From NCBI GenBank assembly GCA_026989715.1, contig JALSIU010000315.1, positions 1 through 9,859 on the forward strand: a stretch of 9,859 bases of DNA, read 5' to 3'. Position 1 is the stretch's first letter. Every line of letters starts with the position of its first letter. This DNA is from Methylomonas sp. (lineage in GTDB: Bacteria > Pseudomonadota > Gammaproteobacteria > Methylococcales > Methylomonadaceae). This document shows, one piece after another, positions 1-6,800 of this stretch. A model generated the notes under the pieces. It was not told the DNA's origin. It searched no databases and saw only the letters and a program-made list of their open reading frames with translations. A program made the translations under genes and the position numbers.

Positions 1-81
1 TCGGAATAGCTTATCAAGCGTAGCGTAGATAACGTTTTCTGACAAGCTGACTATCTTGAAAAACACCAGATTGTAAGGCAT
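1..81 (-). CDS. Possible start of a downstream gene, cut by the left window edge
   Basis: An ATG lies six bases after the antiporter stop codon on the minus strand, and the frame stays open for 27 codons to the window edge. The translation begins MPYNLVFFKIVSLSEN. Nothing in it is recognisable as a family, and there is no good ribosome-binding site directly before the ATG; a purine-rich AAGGAA sits too far upstream, inside the antiporter gene. The plus strand has stops in all three frames here. This could be the first part of a second gene in the antiporter transcript or only chance open sequence; 27 codons is too short to decide. Confidence 0.2.
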   Translation of the reverse strand, partial: MPYNLVFFKIVSLSENVIYATLDKLFR

Positions 82-87
82 GAGACA

Positions 88-2169
88 TTAATCATTTTTT
101 TTATTAAATTCCTTACTCAGTAGGACATATAATTTACTGGAAATAATTTCATATTGATGCAAATCTTTTAAGGTATCTGCTTGTGAGATGTCTAGTAATG
201 CTTGAGCAGATTGTAGGTTCATCTCATCAACTAACTCTTTGTTCGATTTTATTTCATTTGCCATTTGTTGTATGGTTTTATCTTTTAGGTGTTGATATAT
301 ACTTTCAACATTCTGAAAGGCTTTGGGGTCGTCAAAAATTTCGATTAAGGGCGAATTTTTTATTTTAGCCAAATCATCAACTACCTTGCTAATCAGTTTG
401 TACTGAGTGCGATAATAGAGGTAAAGCTCTTGTGTTGCGCTTAAACCGGAAGAGGATAGAGTGCGTTTAATGAAATGATTCATTTTGCTTATCCAGTTAT
501 CTAAATAAATATTAAGCGACTCTAATTGCGGGCGGTCTTGCTCTACTCGTTCTATTTGTGTTTCTAAAATTAATAGGTTCTTTTTGTATATGTTTTCATT
601 AATTTCATCACGTCTAAAAATTTCTTTAAGCTCACTTTTTTGTAGTGCCAAGGTATAAATGCGCAACATATTTTCAACCACATGACTGGGATCTTTATTT
701 TTTTCATGGCATAGTTGGCAGATATTATCATATAGAGCCTGGTGTTCGGCCGTTAAGGTGTTGTATTGTGCTTCATTAATATATTTTTGCTCAAAAAGCT
801 CTTTTGTTCGCGCTTTTAAGCTTTGATAAATAAGTGCCTTGCTTTTGAAATAGCTCATTTGTTCGTGTGGTAGCAAGGTGTCAATATTGAGCCAATGTAT
901 CACCTTTCCTATGGTGGTGGCTTTAATGATTAGGGTGAAATAAATACTGCCGATGGTGATTGCAGTGATAAATTCTTTAATTGAAAATGGGTAATGCCAG
1001 TTAGCTAGGCTTAAATCATCAGGAATCAGCATGACCATAATAACGGCAATGGCGCCGCGTAAACTTCCCCATGAGAGTAAATGTTGCCAGTTTAAAGGAA
1101 TATCTTCTTCCGACCGGTTAAGATTGGCAAAGCCTATTGAGCAATAAACTGAGATTGCTCGCGCTAGCACAACAATTAAAATAGCGATTAAAATAGGTAA
1201 AATGGCAACATGAATCGCAATAGAAAGGCTGGTAAACAATAAGCCCATTAGAACAAAGACCAGTGAATTGGCAAGAAAAGCAAAATAAGACCAGAATTTT
1301 TCCATATACTCTTCAACGCCGGTAGACATTTTATAACGTCCGAAATTACCCATCACAATGGACGCAACGAGTGTGGCGATGATAGAAGAAATCTGGATAT
1401 GATAACCACCAATCACTAATTCTTCAGAAATAAGTTCTGCTAACAGAAAGGTGAAATGGGCAACTAGCAATGTGAGGGTAATTTCAAGATGCTCATGACC
1501 TTTTACCCACTCAATTAGCTTAGAAAATAAAAAGCCCATCAATAAGCCGAAAAGTCCGCCACCGATAATCATGGTAAAAAAGGCTAAAAGTCCCTGTAAT
1601 ACCGTTGTTGCACCATGAAATCCATGTAACATAATGTCTAGGAAGACAAGAAATATAGCAAAAGCCGTTCCATCGTTAAACAGGCTTTCACCTTCAAATA
1701 TCAAGGTCAATCGACGCGGTGCACCGTATTCTTTAAATAAGGAGAGCACAGCCACCGGGTCTGTTGCAGAAATGATGGCACCAAAAAGTAAGGTGACCAA
1801 TAAGGGAATATCAAAACCCAGTAGCGCGAATGCCCATTGGCCGACATATCCAATAAAAAAAGTTGAAATGAGTAAACCCGCAATGGCCAGCATACTAATG
1901 GCAAATTTATTTTCTTGGATATTACGGATTTTTATGTTGTAGGCTGATTCGAAAATGAGAATAGGCAAAAAAACAAAGAACAATAGTTCAGGTGTTAATT
2001 GAAAGCTGGTGATAAATTGAAATGCCTCTATTTTAGACAAAGGAACCAATAATGAGCCGCCAATGACTAAAAGAACCGTATAGGGAATACGCATTTTCAA
2101 AGAAAAAATGTTTATCCCAAGGGAGAACAGCATCAGGGTAAAAATGGATAAATAAACGTCAAGTGTCAT
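88..2169 (-). CDS. CPA1-family Na+(K+)/H+ antiporter with long cytosolic C-terminal domain
   Basis: Predicted inner-membrane cation/proton exchanger of 693 residues, moving Na+ or K+ against H+ for pH and salt homeostasis. Residues 1 to about 425 form a chain of hydrophobic segments typical of the family. The signatures are visible: ATDPVA at 135-140 (the unwound ion-site helix), FEGESLFNDG at 158-167 with the Asn165-Asp166 pair expected of electroneutral CPA1 exchangers, and SWGSLRGA at 367-374 with the conserved Arg371. Residues from about 430 to 693 are hydrophilic, charged and probably helical, with no motif I recognise; such tails often regulate CPA1 exchangers. NhaP-type bacterial proteins are often nearer 400-550 residues, so the tail makes this a long member. 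The ATG at 2169 is preceded only by a weak AAAGAA. The gene is divergent from the histidine kinase and shares its control region. The choice of Na+ or K+ cannot be read from sequence. Confidence 0.9.
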   Translation of the reverse strand: MTLDVYLSIFTLMLFSLGINIFSLKMRIPYTVLLVIGGSLLVPLSKIEAFQFITSFQLTPELLFFVFLPILIFESAYNIKIRNIQENKFAISMLAIAGLLISTFFIGYVGQWAFALLGFDIPLLVTLLFGAIISATDPVAVLSLFKEYGAPRRLTLIFEGESLFNDGTAFAIFLVFLDIMLHGFHGATTVLQGLLAFFTMIIGGGLFGLLMGFLFSKLIEWVKGHEHLEITLTLLVAHFTFLLAELISEELVIGGYHIQISSIIATLVASIVMGNFGRYKMSTGVEEYMEKFWSYFAFLANSLVFVLMGLLFTSLSIAIHVAILPILIAILIVVLARAISVYCSIGFANLNRSEEDIPLNWQHLLSWGSLRGAIAVIMVMLIPDDLSLANWHYPFSIKEFITAITIGSIYFTLIIKATTIGKVIHWLNIDTLLPHEQMSYFKSKALIYQSLKARTKELFEQKYINEAQYNTLTAEHQALYDNICQLCHEKNKDPSHVVENMLRIYTLALQKSELKEIFRRDEINENIYKKNLLILETQIERVEQDRPQLESLNIYLDNWISKMNHFIKRTLSSSGLSATQELYLYYRTQYKLISKVVDDLAKIKNSPLIEIFDDPKAFQNVESIYQHLKDKTIQQMANEIKSNKELVDEMNLQSAQALLDISQADTLKDLHQYEIISSKLYVLLSKEFNKKND

Positions 2170-2211
2170 ATTGTTCTTTTACAGACTAAATTGATGGTTT
2201 GTTAAATATAA

Positions 2212-2232
2212 GGTATAAGCATGCATTATACC
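2212..2232. repeat. Inverted repeat GGTATAA-N7-TTATACC
   Basis: Two exact 7-base arms, GGTATAA at 2212-2218 and TTATACC at 2226-2232, are separated by gcatgca. The right arm overlaps the antiporter's -10 element and the left arm covers its predicted start point. The spacing from arm centre to arm centre is 14 bases, somewhat more than one helical turn. It could be an operator, or it may simply reflect two facing AT-rich promoter-like motifs. Confidence 0.35.
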
Positions 2233-2233
2233 A
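2225..2233 (-). promoter_or_regulatory. Extended -10 promoter for the antiporter gene
   Basis: On the minus strand this reads TGGTATAAT: a perfect TATAAT with the TG of an extended -10 one base upstream. No convincing -35 hexamer stands 16-18 bases further up, which is tolerated in extended -10 promoters. Transcription would start near 2218, giving a leader of about 49 bases before the ATG at 2169. The element lies inside a 7-bp inverted repeat (2212-2232), so a bound repressor there could block it. This is inferred from consensus match only. Confidence 0.6.
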
Positions 2234-2309
2234 ATGAATCATTTTATTATTTCTCTTGCGTCTTGTGACCGGCAACTTATGTCCTCAATCTGTCATGATA
2301 AGGAATATC

Positions 2310-2323
2310 GGTTGATATCAGCC
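2310..2323. repeat. Imperfect 14-bp palindrome next to the main palindrome
   Basis: The sequence GGTTGATATCAGCC is self-complementary except for one T/G position. It sits seven bases before the exact 18-bp palindrome, in the control region between the antiporter and the kinase. It may be a second, weaker operator half of a regulatory array, or chance; a palindrome of this quality is not rare in AT-rich intergenic DNA. Confidence 0.25.
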
Positions 2324-2330
2324 TGTTGGT

Positions 2331-2348
2331 TTGGTTTATATAAACCAA
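2331..2348. promoter_or_regulatory. Exact 18-bp palindrome, candidate operator or activator site
   Basis: TTGGTTTATATAAACCAA is identical to its own reverse complement over all 18 bases, with no spacer. Its centre lies about 63 bases upstream of the -24 GG of the candidate sigma-54 promoter and roughly 88 bases upstream of the expected start point. That is within the usual range for an upstream activating sequence bound by an NtrC-type dimer. The Fis-like helix-turn-helix of the response regulator encoded downstream is the natural candidate ligand. A repressor of the divergent antiporter is another possibility. The symmetry is seen; the binder is inferred. Confidence 0.5.
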
Positions 2349-2400
2349 TTTTTTAAATCTAAACCTCTATTTAACTTTTATTGGTATATAAATAAACACA

Positions 2401-2416
2401 TGGTATAAATATTGCA
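2401..2416 (+). promoter_or_regulatory. Candidate sigma-54 (-24/-12) promoter for the two-component genes
   Basis: TGGTATAAATATTGCA keeps the invariant GG and GC dinucleotides with exactly ten bases between them, and the full TTGCA of the -12 element. It departs from the TGGCACG consensus in the middle of the -24 box. Transcription would start about 2427, leaving a leader of about 29 bases before the kinase ATG at 2456. The operon encodes a sigma-54 activator, which favours this reading. One caution: the same bases also read as an extended -10 for sigma-70 (TG-G-TATAAA at 2401-2409), so the sigma factor is not settled by sequence alone. Confidence 0.45.
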
Positions 2417-2455
2417 TGTTTTTGAGCTATCTCATTCTTACTTTGTTTTTAAATT

Positions 2456-3895
2456 ATGCATAAATTAATTTATCGACCCTTTCTGATTATCGGCTTAGTA
2501 CTGGGCGTGTTGATTGTGCTTGAATTAATTGCTTTAAGCAGTATCACTTGGAGAAATCAGCAACGTATTGATACGATAAAACAGGATATAACGCAGGGTA
2601 ATCAGCTACAGCAGTGGGTATTTGAATTACTTAAACATCAAAGGGAAGAGGCTCTTGCGCCTGCTCTTGAAGGTGATGAGGCGGTTGGGCAGCATTCTGA
2701 TACGCATCAAAAAATTATTGACTTAATCGAGGCGCAATATCGTGGTATGACCAGTAGCAATGTCTCACATAGCAAAATTCAAAATATATTAGCCAGTATT
2801 CGGCAAGGACAACCCAAAGATTTGATGCATGCACTACAACTATCGAGCGAAGTATTGTTGCAGCAAATGCAGGAAGAAGAAAAATTATTAGATGAAGTTT
2901 ATCTTGATAGTCAGCTGGAGTTAAAACTGGCCATTATCATTCCCTCTGGTATTTTTTTGATTCTTTTATGTTTTATTTTGTTTTTTTTCAGTCGCCATGT
3001 GATGGGGCCTATTAAAGCGTTAGATGAATTATTTTCTAACCTCATTAAGGGAGAAAAGCAACCGATTGAAGATATTCAAATTGACTCTGTGATGCAGCCA
3101 TTATTTACTAATTATAATAACTTAGTGATGCGTCTTTCTGAACTGGAACAAGAGCACCAGTCGCATACACGTTTGCTGGAAAAGGAAGTACGTAATGCAA
3201 CTCATACTTTACTTGCGCAAAGCCATAGTTTGGCACGTGCTGACCGGCTTGCGGCAGTTGGTGAGTTAGCGGCTAGTGCCGCACATGAATTACGTAACCC
3301 TTTGGCTGGTATTCAGGTTGCGCTGGAAAATATGGCACAAGACTGTGATGATGCCGATATGAACGAGCGCATACAAATGGTACATGCTGAAATTAAGCGT
3401 TTAACAGGGCGACTTAATGATTTATTGGCTTTTTCTAAGCAAACGCCTGAAAAGGCAAAAAATATAGATTTATATAAGTTAATTTCTGAATTGATGACTT
3501 TGGTAAATTATCAAGTAAAAGAAAATATTTCTTTGCATTATCAAGTCGATCCTAATCTCTGTGCTTTTTTGCCGGAAAATGAATTGCGTCAAGCCTTGCT
3601 TAATTTACTGCTGAATGCAATACAGTCTATTGGGACTCAACAAGGGCAGGTTGATTTGCATGTACAGCATCAAGCACAGCAAATAATCATTCAAATTAGC
3701 GATACCGGTGTAGCTTTTCCGAAAGCATTGTTGGAGCAGGGCATTCGGCCTTTTGCCAGTTATAAAGAGAAGGGCACAGGCTTGGGCTTGCCGATGGTAC
3801 AGCGATTTGCTAAGTCTTATGGTGGCCGCTTGGAATTAAAAAATGATAGCCGAGGTCATGCTTGTGCCTCTTTAATATTACCGGATAGTCAATGA
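2456..3895 (+). CDS. Membrane sensor histidine kinase partnering a sigma-54 response regulator
   Basis: A 479-residue inner-membrane kinase that should phosphorylate the regulator encoded immediately after it. A membrane helix at about 8-30 and a second at about 158-179 enclose a periplasmic region of some 125 residues that looks wholly helical and matches no ligand domain I know. A HAMP-like linker and coiled coil follow. The dimerisation domain carries HELRNP at 277-282 with phospho-acceptor His277. The ATPase domain shows the N box around Asn383/Asn387, a G1 DTG at 416-418, an F-like RPFASYKEKG stretch and the G2 GTGLGL at 440-445. All catalytic boxes are intact. The layout resembles the ZraS/HydH/NtrB group. 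An in-frame TAA at 2450-2452 rules out a start further upstream; no Shine-Dalgarno sequence is visible. The signal sensed is unknown. Confidence 0.9.
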   Translation: MHKLIYRPFLIIGLVLGVLIVLELIALSSITWRNQQRIDTIKQDITQGNQLQQWVFELLKHQREEALAPALEGDEAVGQHSDTHQKIIDLIEAQYRGMTSSNVSHSKIQNILASIRQGQPKDLMHALQLSSEVLLQQMQEEEKLLDEVYLDSQLELKLAIIIPSGIFLILLCFILFFFSRHVMGPIKALDELFSNLIKGEKQPIEDIQIDSVMQPLFTNYNNLVMRLSELEQEHQSHTRLLEKEVRNATHTLLAQSHSLARADRLAAVGELAASAAHELRNPLAGIQVALENMAQDCDDADMNERIQMVHAEIKRLTGRLNDLLAFSKQTPEKAKNIDLYKLISELMTLVNYQVKENISLHYQVDPNLCAFLPENELRQALLNLLLNAIQSIGTQQGQVDLHVQHQAQQIIIQISDTGVAFPKALLEQGIRPFASYKEKGTGLGLPMVQRFAKSYGGRLELKNDSRGHACASLILPDSQ

Positions 3896-5259
3896 GAGAT
3901 AGTTTATTAATTATTGAAGATGAGACCTTGTTGGGCAATGAATTGGCAAGGTATTTTCGCAAACAAAACTGGGAGACAACATTGGTATGCTCCTTAGCTG
4001 AAGCTGAAAAATACTTAGAGCAAGGTATAGAGCCGCTGGTGGTTTTGTCTGATATGAATTTGCCTGATGGCAATGGTCTGGATTTTCTGGAGCAACTCAA
4101 AGGAGTATTAAATAGTACCGAGTGGCTATTTTTAACAGGCTATGGCTCAGTGTCTGATTCTGTCAGGGCGCTACGTTTAGGTGCGTATGATTTTATAGAA
4201 AAACCGTGTGATTTAAAGCGGTTGAATTTGTTGGTCGAAGGGGCGGCTCGTAGTGCGCGAGCGCAACGCCGATTAGATAATCAAGCGCAGGAACAAAATA
4301 ATAAATATTCCATACGTATGCTGGTCGGTAAGAGTAAGGCCATTTGCTTATTGCGTGAAATGCTGACGCAGGTATCGCAAGTACCTTTTTCCAGCATGAT
4401 TATTAGTGGCGAAACAGGAACAGGCAAAGGCCTTATTACTAATATATTGCATTATTCCGGCACGCGCGCGAAAGGGCCTCTGGTTGAAATCAACTGTGCG
4501 GCATTACCGCGTGAATTATTAGAGTCGGAATTGTTTGGTTATGAGGCCGGCGCTTTTACCGGAGCTAAAAAACGGCATCGTGGTTTATTTGAACAGGCAC
4601 ATAACGGTACTTTATTTCTGGATGAAATTGGTGAAATGGATATAGAGTTGCAGGGGAAATTACTGAAAGCCGTTGAAGAGTTGCGTATTCGTCGCCTAGG
4701 TGGCGATCATGAAATTGATGTCGATGTACAAATTATTGCAGCAACCAATAAAGATTTGCAGCACGAAGTCAGCGCAGGTCGCTTTAGGCAAGACCTATAC
4801 CATCGTTTGAATGTGATTAATATCCATATACCACCGCTAAGAGAACGCTTAGATGACTTGCGCGAGTTGGTGCAATTGTTTATTGCAGAAAATAATGCTA
4901 AATCGAGTAAAAATATTAGAGTGATTCCTGATACGGTGACCCAAAAATTGGAAAGTTATACTTGGCCGGGTAATATTCGTGAGTTACGCAATATTATTGA
5001 ACGTTGCGTCCTATTGGCAAATAGCGATGTCTTTCCCGAGCAGTGGCTACAGTTGCCAAATAGTACGACACCGGCGGCGGCTCAAATGGAAAATGGCGTG
5101 TTTTTGCCGCTAGATGGCACTTTGACTTTACCGGATATGGAAAAATATATTATTCAGGAAGTGCTTAATCGAACGGGGAATAATGTCACGGCAGCAGCGA
5201 GAATGCTAGGGACAACCAGAGAAACATTACGTTATCGCGTACAAAAATACCATCTTTAA
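3892..5259 (+). CDS. NtrC-family sigma-54-dependent response regulator
   Basis: A 455-residue transcription activator with the three classical domains. Receiver, 1-120: acidic pocket Glu9-Asp10, phospho-acceptor Asp54 in SDMNLPDG, Thr82 and Lys104. AAA+ domain, about 141-385: Walker A GETGTGKG at 173-180, the sigma-54-contacting GAFTGA loop at 220-225, Walker B LFLDE ending at Asp244-Glu245, and an FRQDLYHRL stretch at 298-306 holding the arginine fingers. C-terminus, about 412-455: a Fis-type helix-turn-helix (GNNVTAAARMLGTTRETLRY). Every residue needed for ATP-driven opening of sigma-54 promoters is present. Its ATG overlaps the kinase stop codon by four bases (ATGA), implying translational coupling and a cognate pair. 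The kinase operon itself has a candidate sigma-54 promoter, so positive autoregulation is plausible. Resembles ZraR/HydG in architecture; the true regulon cannot be seen here. Confidence 0.93.
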   Translation: MRDSLLIIEDETLLGNELARYFRKQNWETTLVCSLAEAEKYLEQGIEPLVVLSDMNLPDGNGLDFLEQLKGVLNSTEWLFLTGYGSVSDSVRALRLGAYDFIEKPCDLKRLNLLVEGAARSARAQRRLDNQAQEQNNKYSIRMLVGKSKAICLLREMLTQVSQVPFSSMIISGETGTGKGLITNILHYSGTRAKGPLVEINCAALPRELLESELFGYEAGAFTGAKKRHRGLFEQAHNGTLFLDEIGEMDIELQGKLLKAVEELRIRRLGGDHEIDVDVQIIAATNKDLQHEVSAGRFRQDLYHRLNVINIHIPPLRERLDDLRELVQLFIAENNAKSSKNIRVIPDTVTQKLESYTWPGNIRELRNIIERCVLLANSDVFPEQWLQLPNSTTPAAAQMENGVFLPLDGTLTLPDMEKYIIQEVLNRTGNNVTAAARMLGTTRETLRYRVQKYHL

Positions 5260-5332
5260 TGGATGCAATAATACTAAGCTATTTAAGCTGGTTTTTCCAT
5301 ATAAGTTAAAAAACTGACCCAATAATAAGCTT
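5260..5332. other. Short intergenic gap before mgtE, no terminator seen
   Basis: These 73 bases hold only a weak short repeat (AGCT-N5-AGCT, about 5278-5290) followed by a run of T residues, too weak to call a terminator. A TATAAG at 5300-5305 could be a -10 but lacks a -35 partner. There is no room for an M-box type Mg2+ riboswitch. Read-through from the two-component genes into mgtE is therefore possible. Confidence 0.3.
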
Positions 5333-6673
5333 ATGACTCAAAACAGTGTTAACCCTGCGACAGGTAATGATGTGTCTAAAGGAACGGCCACGCAAATGGC
5401 TAAAAAATTGCGTTTGCAATATGAAGCAGATGTCGGTGTTTTTTTTGCTGAAATAGCCAAATTACCGCTAGATGACTTATGTAAAGTACTTTTTGAGTTA
5501 CCTAGCCATATTTTTGAAGAGGCTTTTTCGCGGATTCCACATAAAAAAATGGCGACGGCATTATCTTATCTTACCAGTGATGATTTGACCGATTTTCTAC
5601 AACGCGTTAAACAGTATGATCAGCATTATGCCAAAAGTACCTATCGTTTACTTGCGCCTGATGAACAGGCTGAAGTGACTCAGCTTTCTCAGTTTCCTGC
5701 AGATCAGGCGGGAGCTTATATGCAAGTGGAAATGTTAACGGCCGAATTGACCAATACCTTATCTGATGTAAAGCAAAAAGTATGTACTTTTAGACAGGAA
5801 GAGCCGGATAGTCCCATTTTTAAATTATTTGTATTAGATGCTGCGCAACACTTGGTTGCAGTACTGCATTTTACTGACTTATTGTTATTTGATGATACTG
5901 ATACGATGCAGGAAATTATGGCACGAGCGGTAGTACATCACCATAAACCGCTGAGCGTGCATACGACGACTCCTATTGAAAAGGTTATTCAATTATTTGA
6001 AGAATATGAGTTGAGTGTTATTGCTGTGCTTAATGATGAACAGCAATTACAAGGTCGTATTGTGTTTGAAAATATCTATGATTTAATTCGTATGCAGGAG
6101 CAAAATCAGGCATTGAAAATGGCAGGGGCTAGCCAAGATGCTGAAGAAGAAAGTTTAGGTTCCGCACGTAAAGCCAGATTGCACTGGTTGTTTATTAATT
6201 TAGCGGCATTGCTCTGTGCTGTTTTTGTGGTCAATATTTATAAAGAAACGATAGAGCATATCGTGGCACTTGCAGTACTGATGCCGATTGTTGCGGCATT
6301 AGGCGGTAATGTGGGTAATCAGGCAGTCACGGTTACCGTTAGGAAAATTGCCTTAGGGCAAATTGATTGGAAAAATGCATTCCCGGTCATTAAGCAAGAA
6401 GTCATGATGGGGACTATTAATGGCATGATTATGGGGGCTATCGTCTCAGTGATAACTTTCCTATGGTTTCAGCAAGCACTGTTGGGTTTAGTGATTGCTA
6501 TGGCGATTATGCTCAATTTGGCAGTCGCAGGCTTAATAGGCTCTATGATACCTTTGCTTATCAAAAAATTAGGGGGTGACCCTGCAATTGCATCGCCGTT
6601 ATTATTGACAACAGCAACAGATGCCATTGGTTTTTTTGTATTTTTAGCGTTAGCCGAATGGATTTTGATTTAA
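5333..6673 (+). CDS. mgtE: MgtE-family magnesium transporter
   Basis: Predicted Mg2+-gated inner-membrane channel of 446 residues, close to the family's usual length of about 450. Order of domains: a helical MgtE N-domain at about 33-130, a pair of CBS domains at about 131-256 (FTDLLLF and FENIYDLI mark the ends of each), a linking helix, and five membrane segments from about 283 to the end. The family signature PIVAALGGNVGNQ is at 318-330, and TTATD at 426-430 supplies Asp430, the residue that lines the ion site in characterised MgtE. Start choice is uncertain: the ATG at 5333 has no clear ribosome-binding site, while a GTG at 5372 has AGGT at a good distance and an ATG at 5396 follows AAAGGAA at a long one; all lie before the conserved domain. 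It follows the two-component pair by 73 bases on the same strand, so it may be cotranscribed or a regulatory target. Co2+ transport cannot be excluded. Confidence 0.9.
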   Translation: MTQNSVNPATGNDVSKGTATQMAKKLRLQYEADVGVFFAEIAKLPLDDLCKVLFELPSHIFEEAFSRIPHKKMATALSYLTSDDLTDFLQRVKQYDQHYAKSTYRLLAPDEQAEVTQLSQFPADQAGAYMQVEMLTAELTNTLSDVKQKVCTFRQEEPDSPIFKLFVLDAAQHLVAVLHFTDLLLFDDTDTMQEIMARAVVHHHKPLSVHTTTPIEKVIQLFEEYELSVIAVLNDEQQLQGRIVFENIYDLIRMQEQNQALKMAGASQDAEEESLGSARKARLHWLFINLAALLCAVFVVNIYKETIEHIVALAVLMPIVAALGGNVGNQAVTVTVRKIALGQIDWKNAFPVIKQEVMMGTINGMIMGAIVSVITFLWFQQALLGLVIAMAIMLNLAVAGLIGSMIPLLIKKLGGDPAIASPLLLTTATDAIGFFVFLALAEWILI

Positions 6674-6730
6674 TCGGGTAAATTTAGGGCTGCGATGGAG
6701 TCTCTTTGTTTATTCGTTTGCGGGAGTCGG

Positions 6731-6757
6731 TTGATTTTTGATGTTTTCCTGTATAAT
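6731..6757 (+). promoter_or_regulatory. Sigma-70-type promoter for the acyltransferase gene
   Basis: A perfect TATAAT at 6752-6757 is preceded by TTGATT at 6731-6736. The 15-base spacer is shorter than the ideal 17, which lowers confidence in the -35. Start of transcription would be near 6764, giving a leader of about 37 bases to the ATG at 6801. The promoter lies inside the reading frame upstream of that ATG, which argues against the longer TTG start at 6738. Confidence 0.5.
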
Positions 6758-6790
6758 CCATTCGTTAGATAAGCGTTTGCCGGATGAGCA

Positions 6791-6796
6791 CAGGAA
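6791..6796 (+). promoter_or_regulatory. Ribosome-binding site that fixes the acyltransferase start
   Basis: AGGAAA stands four bases before the ATG at 6801 (AGG seven bases before it), one of the clearest Shine-Dalgarno sequences in the window. The alternative upstream TTG at 6738 has nothing comparable at the right distance. Confidence 0.6.
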
Positions 6797-6800
6797 AACT

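Noticed and set aside
1634..1942. 102-codon plus-strand open frame opposite the antiporter
   Set aside because: It lies antisense to the conserved membrane core of the antiporter, its product is Lys/Ser-rich with no family resemblance, and it has no promoter or ribosome-binding site of note.
3810..4100. 96-codon minus-strand open frame across the kinase/regulator junction
   Set aside because: It overlaps two genes with fully recognisable conserved motifs and has no features of its own.
2456..5259. Identity as the PrsK/PrsR pair of PEP-CTERM systems
   Set aside because: PrsK is a longer kinase with many membrane segments and a GAF domain; this kinase has two membrane helices and 479 residues, closer to ZraS/HydH-type sensors.
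5260..5332. Mg2+ riboswitch ahead of mgtE
   Set aside because: The gap is 73 bases, too short for an M-box aptamer with expression platform, and no stable stems are visible.
6738..6800. Longer acyltransferase start at the TTG codon 6738
   Set aside because: It would place the TATAAT promoter inside the coding region, lacks a Shine-Dalgarno sequence, and adds 21 residues not typical of the family.
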